This document shows, one piece after another, positions 8,366 to 9,992 of a DNA stretch of 9,992 bases (positions within the stretch are counted from its first letter, which is position 1; every line of letters starts with the position of its first letter). The stretch spans positions 1 to 9,992 of the forward strand of contig JBGPYB010000167.1 in NCBI GenBank assembly GCA_041493035.1, given 5' to 3'. The translations under genes were made by a program, and so were the position numbers. Below the pieces are notes generated by a model, which was not told the DNA's origin, searched no databases, and was given only the letters and a program-made list of their open reading frames with translations. This stretch comes from JBGPYB01 sp041493035. GTDB taxonomy: Bacteria; Acidobacteriota; Vicinamibacteria; Fen-336.

Positions 8366-9992
8366 ATGAACATCGACGGCGGACTCGGTATGAAGGGCCT
8401 CTCGACCGCTTGCGCGGCACTTGCCGCCGCCATCCTCCTGGCGGTCTCGGCCCGCGCTGCGCAAGACATCCCGCTGCCGGAGCACCCGCGCCCCGACTTC
8501 GAACGCCCGGCATGGGTGAATCTGAACGGCACCTGGAAGTTCCGTTTCGACGCGAGCGACGAAGGCTTGGCTCAGACCTGGCAGCGGGGTGAGGTGGACT
8601 TCCCGCTGGCCATCACGGTGCCGTTCCCCTGGGGCTCCCCGCTCTCCGGTGTTCCCGACCGCGCGCCGATCGCCTGGTATGCCCGGAGCATCGAGGTCCC
8701 CCCGGCCTGGGAGGGACGGCGCGTCTTCCTTGTCGTTGGCGCCGCCGACTGGAAGACCACCGCCTGGCTCGACGGGGAGAAGCTCGGCGAGCACGAGGGC
8801 GGCTACACCCCCTTCGAGTTCGAGCTGACGCCGCGCGTGCGTCGGGGCACGTCGCAGCGCCTGACCCTCAGGGTCGACGACGTGGATCGCGCGTTCAAGC
8901 TCGAAGGCAAGCAGGGCTACGGTAACGCGCGCGGTATCTGGCAGACCCCGTACCTGGAAGCGCGCGGCACGGCGGCCCTCGCCGCCCTGCACTTCTCGCC
9001 CGACATCGATGCGAAGAAAGTGACGGTGGACGCCCGCCTCCTCGAAGCGGCGCCCCGGGACCTGACGCTTCGCCTGGCGTTCAAGAACGGGAGCGTGGCC
9101 GCGGTGGAGCGCCGGGTTCCCCGGGGGGAGACCGGCGTCCGGTTCGAGGTGGCGATTCCGGAGCCCCGCCTGTGGTCGCAAAAGGATCCGTTCCTTTACG
9201 AGGTGGAGGCGCGGCTGGCCGGGGCGGGGCCGGGTCCGGACGTCGTCAACACCTACTTCGGCATGCGCACGATCTCGGTCGTGGACCTGCCCGGCACGAG
9301 CCATCGCTACGTGGCGCTCAACGGCGAGCCCGTGTACCTCCAGCTGACGCTCGACCAGGCGTACCATCCCGACGGCTTCTACACGTTTCCCAGCGACGCG
9401 TTCGTCCGGGACGAGGTGCTGCGCGCCCGGCAGATCGGCCTGAACGGGCTGCGCGAGCACGTGAAGGTGGAAACGCCGCGAAAGCTCTACTGGGCCGACC
9501 GCCTCGGGGTGCTCATCATGGCCGACGTGCCCAACTCGTGGGGCGAACCCACCGCCGAGATGCGACAGGAGGTCGAAGGTACGCTGCGCCAGATGATCCG
9601 GCGCGACTACAACCACCCGTCCGTCTTCGCCTGGATCCCCTTCAACGAGACGTGGGGTCTCTTCACGAACGTCCCCAAGCCGGGCCAGGAGAAGCCGGAG
9701 CAGGTCTACCGGCCCGAGACCCAGCAGTGGGTGGCCTCGGTCTATCGGCTGGCGAAATCGCTCGATGCGACCCGCCTCGTCGAAGACAACTCGGTCTGCT
9801 GCGGGCGGGGGCACACCGAAACCGACATCAACTCGTGGCACGACTACCTGCCCGGCTGGGCCTGGGACGAGCGCCTCGACGAGGTCAGCGAGGGCACCTA
9901 CCCCGGCTCGACGTGGAACTTCGAAGCCGGCTTCAAGCAGGACCGCCAGCCCAACATCAACAGCGAGTTCGGAAACGTGTGGGGCTACGAAG
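8366..9992 (+). CDS. Secreted glycoside hydrolase family 2 enzyme, C-terminus beyond right edge
   Basis: The frame from the ATG at 8366 is open for 542 codons to the window edge. GGAG at 8353-8356, with a 9-base spacer, supports this start; a second ATG at 8390 (M9) would also leave a complete signal peptide. Residues 10-32 form that signal (K10, core ALAAAILLAV, likely cut after ARA or ARAA). The GH2 layout follows: a jelly-roll sugar-binding domain at about 35-190 (VNLNGTWKF, DWKTTAWLDG), an Ig-like domain ending near 300 (YFGMRTISV), then a TIM barrel starting at YVALNGEP. The acid/base is E428 in FNETWG and the nucleophile is E534 in NSEFGN, 106 residues later, a usual GH2 spacing. Substrate (galactoside, glucuronide, mannoside or other) cannot be told from this part. 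Only the end of the barrel and any C-terminal domain are missing. It could act with the upstream GH39 enzyme on the same glycan. Confidence 0.93.
   Translation, partial: MNIDGGLGMKGLSTACAALAAAILLAVSARAAQDIPLPEHPRPDFERPAWVNLNGTWKFRFDASDEGLAQTWQRGEVDFPLAITVPFPWGSPLSGVPDRAPIAWYARSIEVPPAWEGRRVFLVVGAADWKTTAWLDGEKLGEHEGGYTPFEFELTPRVRRGTSQRLTLRVDDVDRAFKLEGKQGYGNARGIWQTPYLEARGTAALAALHFSPDIDAKKVTVDARLLEAAPRDLTLRLAFKNGSVAAVERRVPRGETGVRFEVAIPEPRLWSQKDPFLYEVEARLAGAGPGPDVVNTYFGMRTISVVDLPGTSHRYVALNGEPVYLQLTLDQAYHPDGFYTFPSDAFVRDEVLRARQIGLNGLREHVKVETPRKLYWADRLGVLIMADVPNSWGEPTAEMRQEVEGTLRQMIRRDYNHPSVFAWIPFNETWGLFTNVPKPGQEKPEQVYRPETQQWVASVYRLAKSLDATRLVEDNSVCCGRGHTETDINSWHDYLPGWAWDERLDEVSEGTYPGSTWNFEAGFKQDRQPNINSEFGNVWGYE

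Overview
The window is a strongly GC-rich stretch of bacterial chromosome. The gene content points to Acidobacteriota: an Oar-type TonB-dependent receptor with an N-terminal carboxypeptidase-regulatory-like domain, a Ser/Thr kinase fused to a TM segment, a TolB/FlgO-like domain and TPRs, a winged-helix–FHA regulator, and scattered glycoside hydrolases. The phylum call is inference from this combination, not from a marker gene.

Layout, left to right. (1) On the minus strand, 1-818 holds the N-terminal 272 residues of a GH39 glycosidase that runs off the left edge. (2) Directly upstream of it, overlapping by the four bases ATGA, is a minus-strand regulator (815-1468) with an OmpR/PhoB-type winged helix and a C-terminal FHA domain; the two form an operon. 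(3) A divergent intergenic region, 1469-1737, holds a candidate promoter for that operon, a GGCCAGG repeat/palindrome and a rightward TATACT element. (4) Plus strand 1738-5520 is a 1260-residue outer-membrane TonB-dependent receptor. Its first 52 codons are not receptor sequence but a copy of the N-lobe start of a Ser/Thr kinase. (5) 5521-5758 carries a hairpin and a second copy of the TATACT element. (6) 5759-8149 is the full-length kinase whose 5' end matches the receptor's. (7) 8150-8365 is intergenic. (8) 8366-9992 is a secreted GH2 glycosidase that runs off the right edge with both catalytic glutamates still visible.

How the parts may work together (inference): the receptor would take up glycan fragments or another ligand, the GH39 and GH2 enzymes would cut plant-type or other polysaccharide, and the kinase and FHA regulator would supply phospho-threonine signalling that could reach the GH39 operon. 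The most unusual feature is the in-frame junction of a kinase 5' end (promoter element, start codon, glycine loop and catalytic lysine) to the receptor. The same roughly 230-bp segment recurs as a direct repeat at the start of the intact kinase gene immediately downstream.
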